A stretch of 64,000 bases of DNA. Origin: Oligoflexales bacterium. Its GTDB lineage: Bacteria > Bdellovibrionota_B > Oligoflexia > Oligoflexales > RGVZ01. Location: contig CANLUT010000002.1 of the NCBI GenBank assembly GCA_947494335.1, positions 62,001-126,000 of the forward strand, given 5' to 3'. Positions 9,401-16,615 of this stretch are shown one piece after another (positions within the stretch are counted from its first letter, which is position 1; the number at the start of each line of letters is the position of its first letter). Both the position numbers and the translations under genes were made by a program. The notes beneath the pieces are model-generated. The model searched no databases. It was given only the letters and a program-made list of their open reading frames with translations, and was not told where the DNA came from.

Positions 9401-9410
9401 GTATTATATT
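9382..9410 (+). promoter_or_regulatory. Probable sigma-70-type promoter of ssrA
   Basis: TTGTGA (9382-9387) and TATATT (9405-9410) are separated by 17 bases, placing transcription start about 9417, just before the mature tmRNA 5' end at 9429. The -35 hexamer sits in the loop and 3' arm of the terminator at 9371. Confidence 0.6.
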
Positions 9411-9428
9411 GGAGCGTTTTCCCTCGAG

Positions 9429-9783
9429 GGGGCCGTCATGGTTTCGACATGCACGGTCGTCGAGTCAAAGCGCATGTCCGGGGTGGGGACGTCACCCGGT
9501 TATTAAAGGCGTACCAACGCTTATTCGGCAACGAATACGCACTCGCAGCTTAATTAAGCTGCCGTCGAACTAAAAGCGGCTACGGCTTTTGGGGATGGCG
9601 CAATCGATGTAGCTTGGTGTCGGGCTCTTCCGTCTGGAGAGTCAGGCATGACGACAATCAGGCTGCGGTCGGATGAGCCTGTCTATGGGCGCGTAAGGCA
9701 AGAGGACAAATCATAAGACTAAACATGTAGTGCTTTTTCCGACGCGTGTATGGACGCGGGTTCGATTCCCGCCGGCTCCACCA
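9429..9783 (+). ncRNA. ssrA: tmRNA (transfer-messenger RNA)
   Basis: The 5' end GGGGCCG pairs with CGGCTCC before the encoded ACCA at the 3' end, forming the alanine-type acceptor stem with its G.U pair. GGTTTCGAC near the 5' end and GGTTCGATTCCCGCC near the 3' end match the tRNA-like domain. The tag frame at 9527-9553 reads GGC AAC GAA TAC GCA CTC GCA GCT TAA, giving GNEYALAA before the stop. Together with SmpB this RNA rescues stalled ribosomes and tags the peptide for proteolysis. It is a single-piece tmRNA of 355 nt. Confidence 0.97.
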
Positions 9784-9796
9784 GTTTTATCAAACG

Positions 9797-9833
9797 AACC
9801 GCCGTCCGGATGATGGATGGTGGTTGTTTTTTT
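9797..9833 (+). terminator. Rho-independent terminator of ssrA
   Basis: AACCGCCGTCC (9797-9807) pairs with GGATGGTGGTT (9815-9825), with two G.T pairs, and is followed by seven T residues (9827-9833). Confidence 0.88.
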
Positions 9834-9943
9834 CGAATGAATCAGGAAGTTTAGCAGCTTCAAACTTCCTAATTCTGCGGTTTGCTTGTTGGTTGGACGG
9901 GACGCGTTTCGGAGAGAATCAAACCCGGATATTTCAAGCCGAC

Positions 9944-10246
9944 TCACCAGCCAAAACACCGAAACTCAGCGCGAGCAATAAAGCAGACTTCATTCCCATA
10001 TGAACAATCCTCGTATTCAAATGGACCCACGCGCTCGGTATCGTGAACAGGGGCGCAGATAGCCTCCGCCTTCAAAATCGCTTCTTGTTCAGCCATCTCG
10101 AAGGATCTGGCAAAACAATCCCAAGAAGCTTTACAAGAGTAACGCCCTTCACTTGTGAATCCTTCGGGCGTGGCGTTTGCGGTCGCCCCTAACAGTACTA
10201 GTCCCGCCAGTGCCAACGCAGTTAGCTTCCATTTTCTCGATTTCAT
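9944..10246 (-). CDS. Small secreted Cys-containing protein
   Basis: The 100-residue product has a clear Sec signal peptide (MKSRKWKLTALALAGLVLLG through ATANA) and a mature part of about 75 residues containing six Cys, suggesting disulfides in the periplasm or outside the cell. AAGGAG lies before the ATG. It is transcribed divergently from the LysR-family gene, and the intergenic region holds a dyad typical of LysR sites, so it is a candidate target of that regulator. No family was recognised. Confidence 0.72.
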   Translation of the reverse strand: MKSRKWKLTALALAGLVLLGATANATPEGFTSEGRYSCKASWDCFARSFEMAEQEAILKAEAICAPVHDTERVGPFEYEDCSYGNEVCFIARAEFRCFGW

Positions 10247-10330
10247 TTTTGTACTCCTTGTTCCTTAATTTTCAGCTGCAGCCATACAAAAGCTTTGGCA
10301 GCCGCGAAGTAACATTTAGACAATTTAATT

Positions 10331-10347
10331 ATTGAACAAAATTCAAT
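10331..10347. promoter_or_regulatory. LysR-type operator (T-N11-A dyad)
   Basis: ATTGAA-N5-TTCAAT forms a perfect 6-bp inverted repeat containing the T-N11-A signature (T10333, A10345). It lies 23 bases before the lysR start in the divergent intergenic region. Confidence 0.6.
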
Positions 10348-10369
10348 TTAAACTAATTATATATAACCT

Positions 10370-11236
10370 ATGGATATAAATAGAGTTCGTTATTTTTGTG
10401 TTGTGGCAAACTGTGGCTCCCTTATCAAAGCCTCGGAGATTTTACGAATTTCACAGCCTGCCCTATCGAAAGCGGTGCGCGTACTTGAAGAAGAAGTGGG
10501 TTTGCCGTTACTCGAAAGAGAAGGACGAGGACTTCGCCTCACCGAAGCGGGTAAGAAATTCCGAGCCAGCGCTGAGCCAATTTTGAACGAATGGCTAGCC
10601 ATCCCCTCCCTGCTTAAGGGGCAGGCTCGAGAGACGATTCTTCGCATCGGATCATTTGAAGTTTTTACCACATATTTTGTTGGTCATCTCTTGAAACAAA
10701 TCACCCTTCCGGAATTCGAGTTGCACGAGTTCACGCCTGGTCGCCTGGAAGACGCTATTTGTGATGGGCTTATTGATGTTGGTATTACCTATCATCCGAT
10801 CTCGAGACGAAATGTTAATTTCACAGAAGTCACAAAAATACGAATGGGTATTTTTGGAAATGAAGCTTTTCTAAAAATACCATTTAGCGAATTGCCCTTT
10901 GTCATACCCAATGATCTTGTTCAGGGGACTCCATCAAAAGTCATGGGTCTGGATGGTTGGCCGGATCACAAATTCCCCCGAAGGACCGCCTTCAAAGTGA
11001 CCATGATGGAATCGGCTTTAGAGTTGTGTCGACGGGGCAAGGCAGTCGCTTATCTTCCCGAATTTGTCGTTGGTCTTCAAAACGAGGAAGTTAAGAATAA
11101 GTTTGAGTTAAAAGAGCTAGACTGCCCCATTCCCAAAAAAGACCGGCTACAAAGTGTTTTTATTGTTCAAGAAAGTTCTAAAGATGAGACCCCCTTCATA
11201 AGAGCCGTAGCGCGAGCCCTCCGCTCGCTAGCATAG
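10370..11236 (+). CDS. LysR-family transcriptional regulator
   Basis: The 288-residue protein has the LysR N-terminal winged helix: YFCVVANCGSLIKASEILRI followed by SQPALSKAVRVLEEEVGLPL and LEREGRGLRLTEAG. A periplasmic-binding-like effector domain follows (about residues 88-288). The effector cannot be inferred. No Shine-Dalgarno sequence precedes the ATG; instead TATATA lies about 5-10 bases upstream, so translation may be leaderless. A dyad at 10331 suggests autoregulation and control of the divergent secreted-protein gene. Confidence 0.9.
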   Translation: MDINRVRYFCVVANCGSLIKASEILRISQPALSKAVRVLEEEVGLPLLEREGRGLRLTEAGKKFRASAEPILNEWLAIPSLLKGQARETILRIGSFEVFTTYFVGHLLKQITLPEFELHEFTPGRLEDAICDGLIDVGITYHPISRRNVNFTEVTKIRMGIFGNEAFLKIPFSELPFVIPNDLVQGTPSKVMGLDGWPDHKFPRRTAFKVTMMESALELCRRGKAVAYLPEFVVGLQNEEVKNKFELKELDCPIPKKDRLQSVFIVQESSKDETPFIRAVARALRSLA

Positions 11237-11263
11237 GGGCATGCGGCAGCTTCCCTAGTAGCT

Positions 11264-11331
11264 AATTGGTGCCTCCCGACTGATTAACCGATATATTTGG
11301 AAAATGAATAATCAGTCGGATAGCACCAATT
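11264..11331. repeat. Palindromic repeat A, full copy 1
   Basis: A 23-base arm (11264-11286, core GGTGCCTCCCGACTGATTA) and its imperfect inverted copy (11309-11331, core TAATCAGTCGGATAGCACC) match at 20 of 23 positions and flank a 22-base loop ending TTTGGAAAATGAA. A further partial arm (GGCACCAATTAATTA) follows at 11335-11349. A second full copy in the same orientation lies at 12155, matching this one at about 59 of 68 positions by my count. Confidence 0.85.
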
Positions 11332-11373
11332 AATGGCACCAATTAATTACACAAATTAATTACGGAGATTGAA

Positions 11374-12147
11374 TTGGCCAAAATTTTTGTTAGTTTTGTC
11401 TTAGGAACACTTCTACACGGCTGTATATTTTTGTCTAAATCAGATTTGAAGCAAACCGCAGCTTCTGCTTGCAATTACGGTCAATCTAATACATGTCCAC
11501 AAGGTGAGTTCTGTATTAATGTCGATAAGGGCAAAACAGAATGTCGTAGCAATCTCAAAGAGGAACTGTTTGAGCTAGGATTTCCTTTTGAATCTATAAA
11601 TCCAGTTGTGTGCGATCAAGGACCTTTATCTCCTCCCGGTAATAGCCATACTTGGCTAAATACCGCATTTGCTCTTGATCTCCAATCCGACAGATCATCG
11701 TCTGAAGTACCAATTCTTTCAAGTGCAGAGGGACGAGTCATCGCGTTTAATGATTGCAATAACGAAAATGATCAGTGTGGACTTGGTTTTGGCAACGCGG
11801 TGAAAATTTTGACCGACAGTGGTCATCTTTTATTTTACGCGCATCTCAAGCGTACCCTCGTTAAAACTGGTGATCTAGTTAGAGTCGGTCAAAAAATTGG
11901 TATTGAGGGAACAACTGGATGGACTGGTGAAGGAAACCGCCATTTGCATTTAAGTGTCCACTACGACTGGCGAACAGCGGGTTTTGAATACTGGAAGCAG
12001 GCGGGATATCTCCCGGCATCGGTGCCGTTCAAAATGTTGATGTGCACTAATGGCTGTACAGCCGAGTGTAAAATGGCGGCAGTCGATGTTAGAACAATTG
12101 AATGTAAGCGGAATTCAAAAAGTGCTCCCGTTTTATGTACAAAGTAA
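11374..12147 (+). CDS. M23-family (LytM-like) peptidase lipoprotein
   Basis: The 257-residue product starts at TTG (11374) with CGGAG 6 bases upstream. Its signal peptide ends LLHGC (C17), so it is probably a lipoprotein. The C-terminal half has the M23 pattern: SHTWLNTAFALD with candidate zinc ligands H92 and D102, YAHL at H157, and NRHLHLSVH with H190 and H192. This family cleaves peptidoglycan cross-bridges or acts as an amidase activator. A Cys-rich segment (CPQGEFCINVDKGKTEC) lies between signal and peptidase domain. The gene stands alone between two direct copies of repeat A. Confidence 0.75.
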   Translation: MAKIFVSFVLGTLLHGCIFLSKSDLKQTAASACNYGQSNTCPQGEFCINVDKGKTECRSNLKEELFELGFPFESINPVVCDQGPLSPPGNSHTWLNTAFALDLQSDRSSSEVPILSSAEGRVIAFNDCNNENDQCGLGFGNAVKILTDSGHLLFYAHLKRTLVKTGDLVRVGQKIGIEGTTGWTGEGNRHLHLSVHYDWRTAGFEYWKQAGYLPASVPFKMLMCTNGCTAECKMAAVDVRTIECKRNSKSAPVLCTK

Positions 12148-12154
12148 GCTGATT

Positions 12155-12222
12155 AATTGGCGCCACCCGACTGATTAAGAAATAGATTTGGAAAATGAAT
12201 GATCAGTCGGATGGCACAAATT
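12155..12222. repeat. Palindromic repeat A, full copy 2
   Basis: A 23-base arm (12155-12177, core GGCGCCACCCGACTGATTA) and an inverted copy (12200-12222, core CAGTCGGATGGCAC) enclose a 22-base loop ending ATTTGGAAAATGAA, as in copy 1. It starts 7 bases after the stop of the M23-type gene. Confidence 0.85.
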
Positions 12223-12323
12223 AAGGCTGATAAAATAGGCACTACTTAGATGAAGAATTGGATATGGAAGAAAATAGCCCCGCCCTAATAATTCATGTCC
12301 ATCTAGATACTTCGAGAAGCACA

Positions 12324-12620
12324 ATGACAAAGAAAACAACCAAAGTCTTGCCTGGACCCGTCCATAGTTTACCAGCTGATCTGCTGAAGGCAATTAATGC
12401 AACGCCTGCGATCAAGAAGGTCTGGGGTGAACTGACACCCCTTGCGCAGAATGAGTGGATCTGCTGGGTCATATCGGCAAAAAAAGTAGAAACGCGGATT
12501 AAGCGAATTGAACGGGCGCAAGATGATTTGAAGGCTGGCAAAAAGCGACCCTGTTGCTGGCCTGGTTGCCCACACCGCAGGCCAAAATCTGCTAAGTGGT
12601 TTAACGACAAAACGGCGTGA
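12324..12620 (+). CDS. YdeI/OmpD-associated (OmdA) family protein
   Basis: The 98-residue product contains LPADLLKAINATPAIKKVWG, an NEWICWVISAKKVETRIKRI segment and GKKRPCCWPGCPHR, matching the helical pattern of YdeI/OmdA-like proteins. Relatives have been linked to bacteriocin or peptide resistance, but the biochemical role is not established. I start at the ATG at 12324, which has GAGAAG 6 bases upstream; a longer in-frame version from 12258 adds a non-conserved leader. A degenerate repeat-A fragment follows the stop at about 12625. Confidence 0.75.
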   Translation: MTKKTTKVLPGPVHSLPADLLKAINATPAIKKVWGELTPLAQNEWICWVISAKKVETRIKRIERAQDDLKAGKKRPCCWPGCPHRRPKSAKWFNDKTA

Positions 12621-12675
12621 AAGGTTTAATTAATCAGCGCCAATGGAATAGACTCAATAAAAAACGAGGAGCTAA

Positions 12676-13041
12676 ATGCAGATAATTCGTGGCAACGAGA
12701 TTGTGCACAAGAATCCTAGCCAAACCAAAGACTATCCGTACGCCCTATCGTCAATCTTATTTGAAACAGATCAACTATTTGTTTCTAGTGAACTTTTAGG
12801 ACCTGGAAAGAAGGCGTCTGCCCCCCATCGCCATCAACTTCAAGACGAGATAATCCTGGTGACCAAAGGCGAGCTACAAGTTTTTGAAGGAACGGAAAAA
12901 GCCACTCTCGCTGGTGGGGACTACGTTTGCTTTGCGGCAAATTCCCATAACGATCATTATATTGAAAATAATTCGGGAAAGGACGCCCAGTTTATTTTGA
13001 TTAGAAGAAGTAAGCATCTCCATGGAGACGTTCGGTATTAA
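12676..13041 (+). CDS. Cupin-domain protein
   Basis: The 121-residue single cupin has HRHQLQDEIILVTKGEL in motif 1 (two His and a downstream Glu as likely metal ligands) and a second-motif region with GGDYVCFAANSHNDHYIEN. ACGAGGAG precedes the ATG. Such small cupins may be metal-dependent enzymes or binding proteins, and the substrate cannot be told. Its stop lies 12 bases before a half-copy of repeat A. Confidence 0.8.
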   Translation: MQIIRGNEIVHKNPSQTKDYPYALSSILFETDQLFVSSELLGPGKKASAPHRHQLQDEIILVTKGELQVFEGTEKATLAGGDYVCFAANSHNDHYIENNSGKDAQFILIRRSKHLHGDVRY

Positions 13042-13053
13042 AAAAATGGAAAA

Positions 13054-13074
13054 CAGTCGAATGGCACCAATTAA
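13054..13074 (+). repeat. Half-copy of repeat A
   Basis: CAGTCGAATGGCACCAATTA plus one base matches the right arm of repeat A; TGGAAAA, reminiscent of the repeat loop, lies just before it. The module supplies the likely start codon of the next gene (ATG at 13061). Confidence 0.75.
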
Positions 13075-13522
13075 AATTTTTTATGACGCATTTTGCGTAC
13101 GAGATGGCGAAACGATGGCCTCGCTCTACGCCGATGACGTTGAATTTCAAGACCCAGTATTTCCTCAGCTTCGCGGCGAATATGCAAAATCCATGTGGCG
13201 CATGCTGTGTGAAAAGGGAGCCGACCTGGCTGTTACATACGAAATAATTTCATCAGACGGTGACACACACAAAGTCCGTTGGGATGCTCGGTATACATTT
13301 ACAGGAACAGGCCAACAAGTTCACAACAAGGTCCTGGCAACTTTAGTGGTCAAAGATGGAAAGATTACAAAGCACACTGATCAATTTAGCTTCTGGCGAT
13401 GGTCAAGGCAGGCATTGGGAGTTCCAGGACTTTTACTTGGATGGACGCCCGTGCTTCAGAAAAAAGTCCAAAATCGCGCCAGAAAATCTCTTGAAGCCTA
13501 CATGGCGCAAAAAAAGAATTAG
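13061..13522 (+). CDS. SnoaL/NTF2-like protein
   Basis: The product (153 residues from ATG 13061, 158 from ATG 13046) has the NTF2-like cone pattern: FYDAFCVRDGETMASLYADD, VEFQDPVFPQLRGE, VRWDARYTFTGTG and KITKHTDQFSFWRW. Members are polyketide cyclases, isomerases or ligand-binding proteins; no catalytic residue was assigned here. Both candidate starts lie in or beside a half-copy of repeat A, whose bases encode MAPIK. The stop codon TAG at 13520 also merges with a second half-copy, so the gene is bounded at both ends by repeat sequence. Confidence 0.75.
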   Translation: MAPIKIFYDAFCVRDGETMASLYADDVEFQDPVFPQLRGEYAKSMWRMLCEKGADLAVTYEIISSDGDTHKVRWDARYTFTGTGQQVHNKVLATLVVKDGKITKHTDQFSFWRWSRQALGVPGLLLGWTPVLQKKVQNRARKSLEAYMAQKKN

Positions 13523-13540
13523 TCGGATGGCACCAATTAA
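13521..13540 (+). repeat. Half-copy of repeat A between convergent genes
   Basis: AGTCGGATGGCACCAATTAA fills the 19-base gap between the SnoaL-like gene, whose TAG stop runs into it, and the convergent dipeptidase gene, whose stop begins 2 bases later. Confidence 0.75.
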
Positions 13541-13541
13541 A

Positions 13542-14306
13542 TTACTGGACGGGTTCTGTAAAATAGCGATCCGTAAATGGCTCTTCGGCGAGCGTATAGT
13601 GCCACCATTCTTTTTCGTAGTTTTTAAAGCCTGCCTGCTCCATGACAGTCTTTAGTAACAATCGATGGGCACGGGACGCGGGCGTAATCTGATCGTCTGC
13701 TGTATAAGAGCGTTCATCAAAACAATCAAAGGATGTCCCCATATTGAGTGACCCATCACGGTCATAGAGGCCCGGAACCGTAAAGCATGATCCTGAAGGC
13801 ACAGACGCCAAAGGCTTCATAACACCGGCAGGAGCAATCGTTAGATCAATGGTACTTCCCCGAGAGTGGCCCGACTTTTCAGCGATGTAGCCACGCTCAA
13901 ATAGCTTTTCGATATTTTCCTTAGGATAGTAAAAGCGTTTTAGCCTTAGATTATCTCTGCCCTTAGCCCAAGCCATGAAAGCCGCCACCGCTTCCTGCGG
14001 TCTATAACAATCATATGCCTTTAGACTAAGGCCCATAGGCTTTAATACCGCCTGCGCCTTGGCGAGACCGACCGCGGCCTGACTTGTGAGAAGACACTTT
14101 GACGCCTTATAGCCAGGGACAACTTTGCCGGTAAAGTTTGCGGAACTTGCGTAGCGAGCATCGACCATGATGGTTGAGTCGATGTCTTTAATGTCGACAA
14201 AGATAGTCTTTTTATCCGATGATCGAGCATCAGAGGCCTCCTCAGCAGTTGCCTCAAAGGAGAATCCACAGGCTATGCACATCACAAGACTAAAAATTTT
14301 TTGCAT
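13542..14306 (-). CDS. D-alanyl-D-alanine dipeptidase (VanX/DdpX, M15D family)
   Basis: The 254-residue enzyme has SGHSRGSTID (SxHxxGxxxD zinc motif, H147 and D154) and EKEWWHY (catalytic Glu and third zinc His), plus YDCYRPQ with the transition-state Arg. It cleaves D-Ala-D-Ala, in recycling or nutrient use of peptidoglycan fragments. I start at the ATG at 14306, which gives a signal peptide (MQKIFSLVMCIACGFSFEAT), so it is probably periplasmic. The longer frame to 14366 adds a non-conserved leader. No vanH or ligase gene lies nearby, so glycopeptide resistance is not implied. Confidence 0.87.
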   Translation of the reverse strand: MQKIFSLVMCIACGFSFEATAEEASDARSSDKKTIFVDIKDIDSTIMVDARYASSANFTGKVVPGYKASKCLLTSQAAVGLAKAQAVLKPMGLSLKAYDCYRPQEAVAAFMAWAKGRDNLRLKRFYYPKENIEKLFERGYIAEKSGHSRGSTIDLTIAPAGVMKPLASVPSGSCFTVPGLYDRDGSLNMGTSFDCFDERSYTADDQITPASRAHRLLLKTVMEQAGFKNYEKEWWHYTLAEEPFTDRYFTEPVQ

Positions 14307-14364
14307 GTCAGCCCCCATCAAGAAATCAAGATTTTTCAAGGTATCACAAATCGAGGCATGAAAC

Positions 14365-15171
14365 ATGTGCTACAGCGCATTAGTCAAACAAGACCTTAAA
14401 TATCTTGGCCGCCGCTACGGAGCCTTGGCTGTTAAAGAGCAGGTGGATGCTTATACGGAGGCTAGCACTAAGAACCCAAAAGATTTCCCACCACTCAAAG
14501 AACGCATTTATCCGGGCTACTACGCGCCAGTGATCTTTAATCGAGAGGGCAAACGAGTGAGCGAGGTCATGCGTTACGGAGCATTTCCCCCTGCCCACAT
14601 CATAGACCCAAGCAAGTACTCATCCTTTAATGCCAGGCGAGATAATCTCACGAGCACCTTTTGGGGTAACGCCTTCATGAAGCATCACGGCGTGGTCGTG
14701 TTAAACGGATTTTACGAATGGGTGGCTGTAAAAGATCTTCTTTCTGCTGGCGTGGTAAGACTAAGTGACATCGAAAAAGAATTTGCACGGCAAGCTGACG
14801 CTAGAAAACAAAAAATTATTTCTGAAGGAAAAGCATGGAAACCTACTCCTACAGAAAAAAAGTCAGCCATTGAGAGGCAAATCATCATTGAGTTCAAGCC
14901 AGAAGACGGCAACGATCTGATCGTACCCGCAATTTTTTCATATGCTCACGAGGATCAAGATTTGGCGGGCAAAGCTGGCTTTGCAGTCATCACAGATGAA
15001 CCCACCGCAGAAATCGAGCAGGCTGGACACGACCGCTGTCCTATCATCTTAGACGAACAAGACATCGACTCGTGGCTAAACCATGACAGCATGTCAGCTG
15101 AATTATTTCAAAGCTTTCTCGAGAAGAGGCGACGTGTCACATTTAGGCATGGACTAGCCATTGCCTCGTAG
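14365..15171 (+). CDS. SRAP domain protein (YedK/HMCES family)
   Basis: This 268-residue protein begins MCYS, placing Cys2 for formation of the thiazolidine crosslink with abasic sites in single-stranded DNA after removal of Met1. SFNARRDNL (N89), GFYEW (E118) and GHDRCPIIL (H222) supply the other active-site residues; the family more often has HxRMP. It therefore protects abasic sites at replication forks. It is divergent from the dipeptidase gene. Confidence 0.9.
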   Translation: MCYSALVKQDLKYLGRRYGALAVKEQVDAYTEASTKNPKDFPPLKERIYPGYYAPVIFNREGKRVSEVMRYGAFPPAHIIDPSKYSSFNARRDNLTSTFWGNAFMKHHGVVVLNGFYEWVAVKDLLSAGVVRLSDIEKEFARQADARKQKIISEGKAWKPTPTEKKSAIERQIIIEFKPEDGNDLIVPAIFSYAHEDQDLAGKAGFAVITDEPTAEIEQAGHDRCPIILDEQDIDSWLNHDSMSAELFQSFLEKRRRVTFRHGLAIAS

Positions 15172-15201
15172 CTCAAAGTCTTCTCGAGTTCTAATTACGA
15201 A

Positions 15202-15948
15202 TTATCGGGTTTTCAGAGTTCCTAGTCCGCCGTCGATACCAATCGTCTGACCTGTGACCCAGCTGGAGGCATCCGATAAAAGCCAAAGCATGGCTTCTAC
15301 GACATCCTCTGGCTTACCAAGCCTTCCGATCGGGTGCATGGACTCTGAGGCCTTACGAGATGGCTCACTGGCAAATAGTCGCGAGGTGAGGGGAGTCTCC
15401 GTGAGTCCAGGAGATATGCAGTTAACCCTGATTTTGCTGCGAGCATAAGTCGCCGCAGCCGATACCGTAAGACCCATGACCGCACCCTTGGCTGCGGCAA
15501 TGGCTTCATGGTTCTGCAAGCCAATTTGCGCCGCAGCAGATGCAACGAGAATAATACTTCCTCCCTGGTCCATCATAGCCTTACCGGCAGCACGCGTTAA
15601 TCCAAAGGCACTGGTTGCGTTAGCTGCCATAGTGGCTTCAAATTCTTTTTGGGTGGTTGCATGGGCAGACTTTAAAATCAAAGATCCTGTGCAGCAGACC
15701 GCCCCATTGATAGGCGCCACTGCCATTGCTGCACTCATAGCCTTTTCGTAACTTTCAAAATCAGCGCCGTCGATGACGGCCCCGGGAGCACCTAGCTCAG
15801 CCATCAGTCCGTTCAGTTTTCCCTCATCACGCGCCGCGAGAAAAACCTTCGCACCGTGACCCACAAGTCTTTTTGCCAGCAGGGAACCAATGCCTCCGGT
15901 GGCACCAGAAATAAAAAAATGCTTCCCACTTAAGCTTTCGTAAATCAT
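15202..15948 (-). CDS. Short-chain dehydrogenase/reductase (SDR)
   Basis: The 248-residue protein has the nucleotide-binding motif GATGGIG (15-21), a VASAAAQIG segment with the usual Ser, and ISPGLTETPL near the end. The usual YxxxK reads IAAAK, so the catalytic Tyr position holds Ile. I recall other SDRs with NHEAIAAAK, so this may be a natural subfamily. The substrate is unknown. It starts 3 bases after the glutathione peroxidase stop, indicating an operon. Confidence 0.85.
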   Translation of the reverse strand: MIYESLSGKHFFISGATGGIGSLLAKRLVGHGAKVFLAARDEGKLNGLMAELGAPGAVIDGADFESYEKAMSAAMAVAPINGAVCCTGSLILKSAHATTQKEFEATMAANATSAFGLTRAAGKAMMDQGGSIILVASAAAQIGLQNHEAIAAAKGAVMGLTVSAAATYARSKIRVNCISPGLTETPLTSRLFASEPSRKASESMHPIGRLGKPEDVVEAMLWLLSDASSWVTGQTIGIDGGLGTLKTR

Positions 15949-15951
15949 GGA

Positions 15952-16518
15952 TCACGGACCTTTCTCGTTAATTAGTGATTCGATCCTCTCAACAATTTCT
16001 TTACTTGTAGGATCGGCTGCAGATTTAAACCTGGCTGTCAGTTGGCCCTTGCGATTCACGAGAAACTTCTCAAAGTTCCAGTCAATCTCCCGCTTAAACT
16101 CCTTACCAGCCGTATCGGTCAGATATCTAAACAAAGGAATCTTCTCAGGCCCAGACACAGGCACTTTCGCAAAAAGAGGGAAGTCTACTTTGTAATTTAG
16201 CTCGCAAAATTCTTTGATCTCCTTGTTTGACTTAGGCTCCTGTCCACCAAAATCATTACTAGGGAAACCAAGAACCACAAGACCCTTGGACTTATACTTT
16301 GTGTAAACCTCTTCAAGGCCTTTAAACTGGGGCGTAAAACCACAGCCAGACGCGGTGTTAACAATCAAAAGAACTTTGCCCTTATAAGCAGACAGACTTT
16401 CCGTCTTACCCTTGATGGTCTTAACGTTAAACTCATATACCGACTTGTCTAAGGCAAATCCAGCTGACGAAAAGAGAAGCCCCAAACTTAGCCCTAGTCC
16501 CATTGCAAAAGCTTTCAT
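15952..16518 (-). CDS. Glutathione peroxidase family protein, exported
   Basis: From the ATG at 16518, preceded by GGAGGG, the 188-residue product has a signal peptide (MKAFAMGLGLSLGLLFSSAG, cleavage near FALD). The peroxidase motifs are NTASGCGFTPQ with peroxidatic Cys59, LGFPSNDFGGQEP with the Gln, and DWNFEKFLVN with the Trp and Asn. It is the Cys type and is probably thioredoxin-dependent as in other bacterial GPx, acting in the periplasm. A longer frame from 16539 is possible but has poorer start signals. Confidence 0.9.
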   Translation of the reverse strand: MKAFAMGLGLSLGLLFSSAGFALDKSVYEFNVKTIKGKTESLSAYKGKVLLIVNTASGCGFTPQFKGLEEVYTKYKSKGLVVLGFPSNDFGGQEPKSNKEIKEFCELNYKVDFPLFAKVPVSGPEKIPLFRYLTDTAGKEFKREIDWNFEKFLVNRKGQLTARFKSAADPTSKEIVERIESLINEKGP

Positions 16519-16615
16519 ATCAACCCTCCGAAGACTCATGGTAAGATGCTCAGCAGTGATTGTCTAAGCAAAAAGACTTCACAACCAATTGCACAAGTTC
16601 TAAGAAGGAAAAAAC

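Noticed and set aside
11264-12222. Integron attC sites
   Set aside because: The palindromes lack RYYYAAC and GTTRRRY core sites and there is no integrase gene, so the cassette likeness is structural only.
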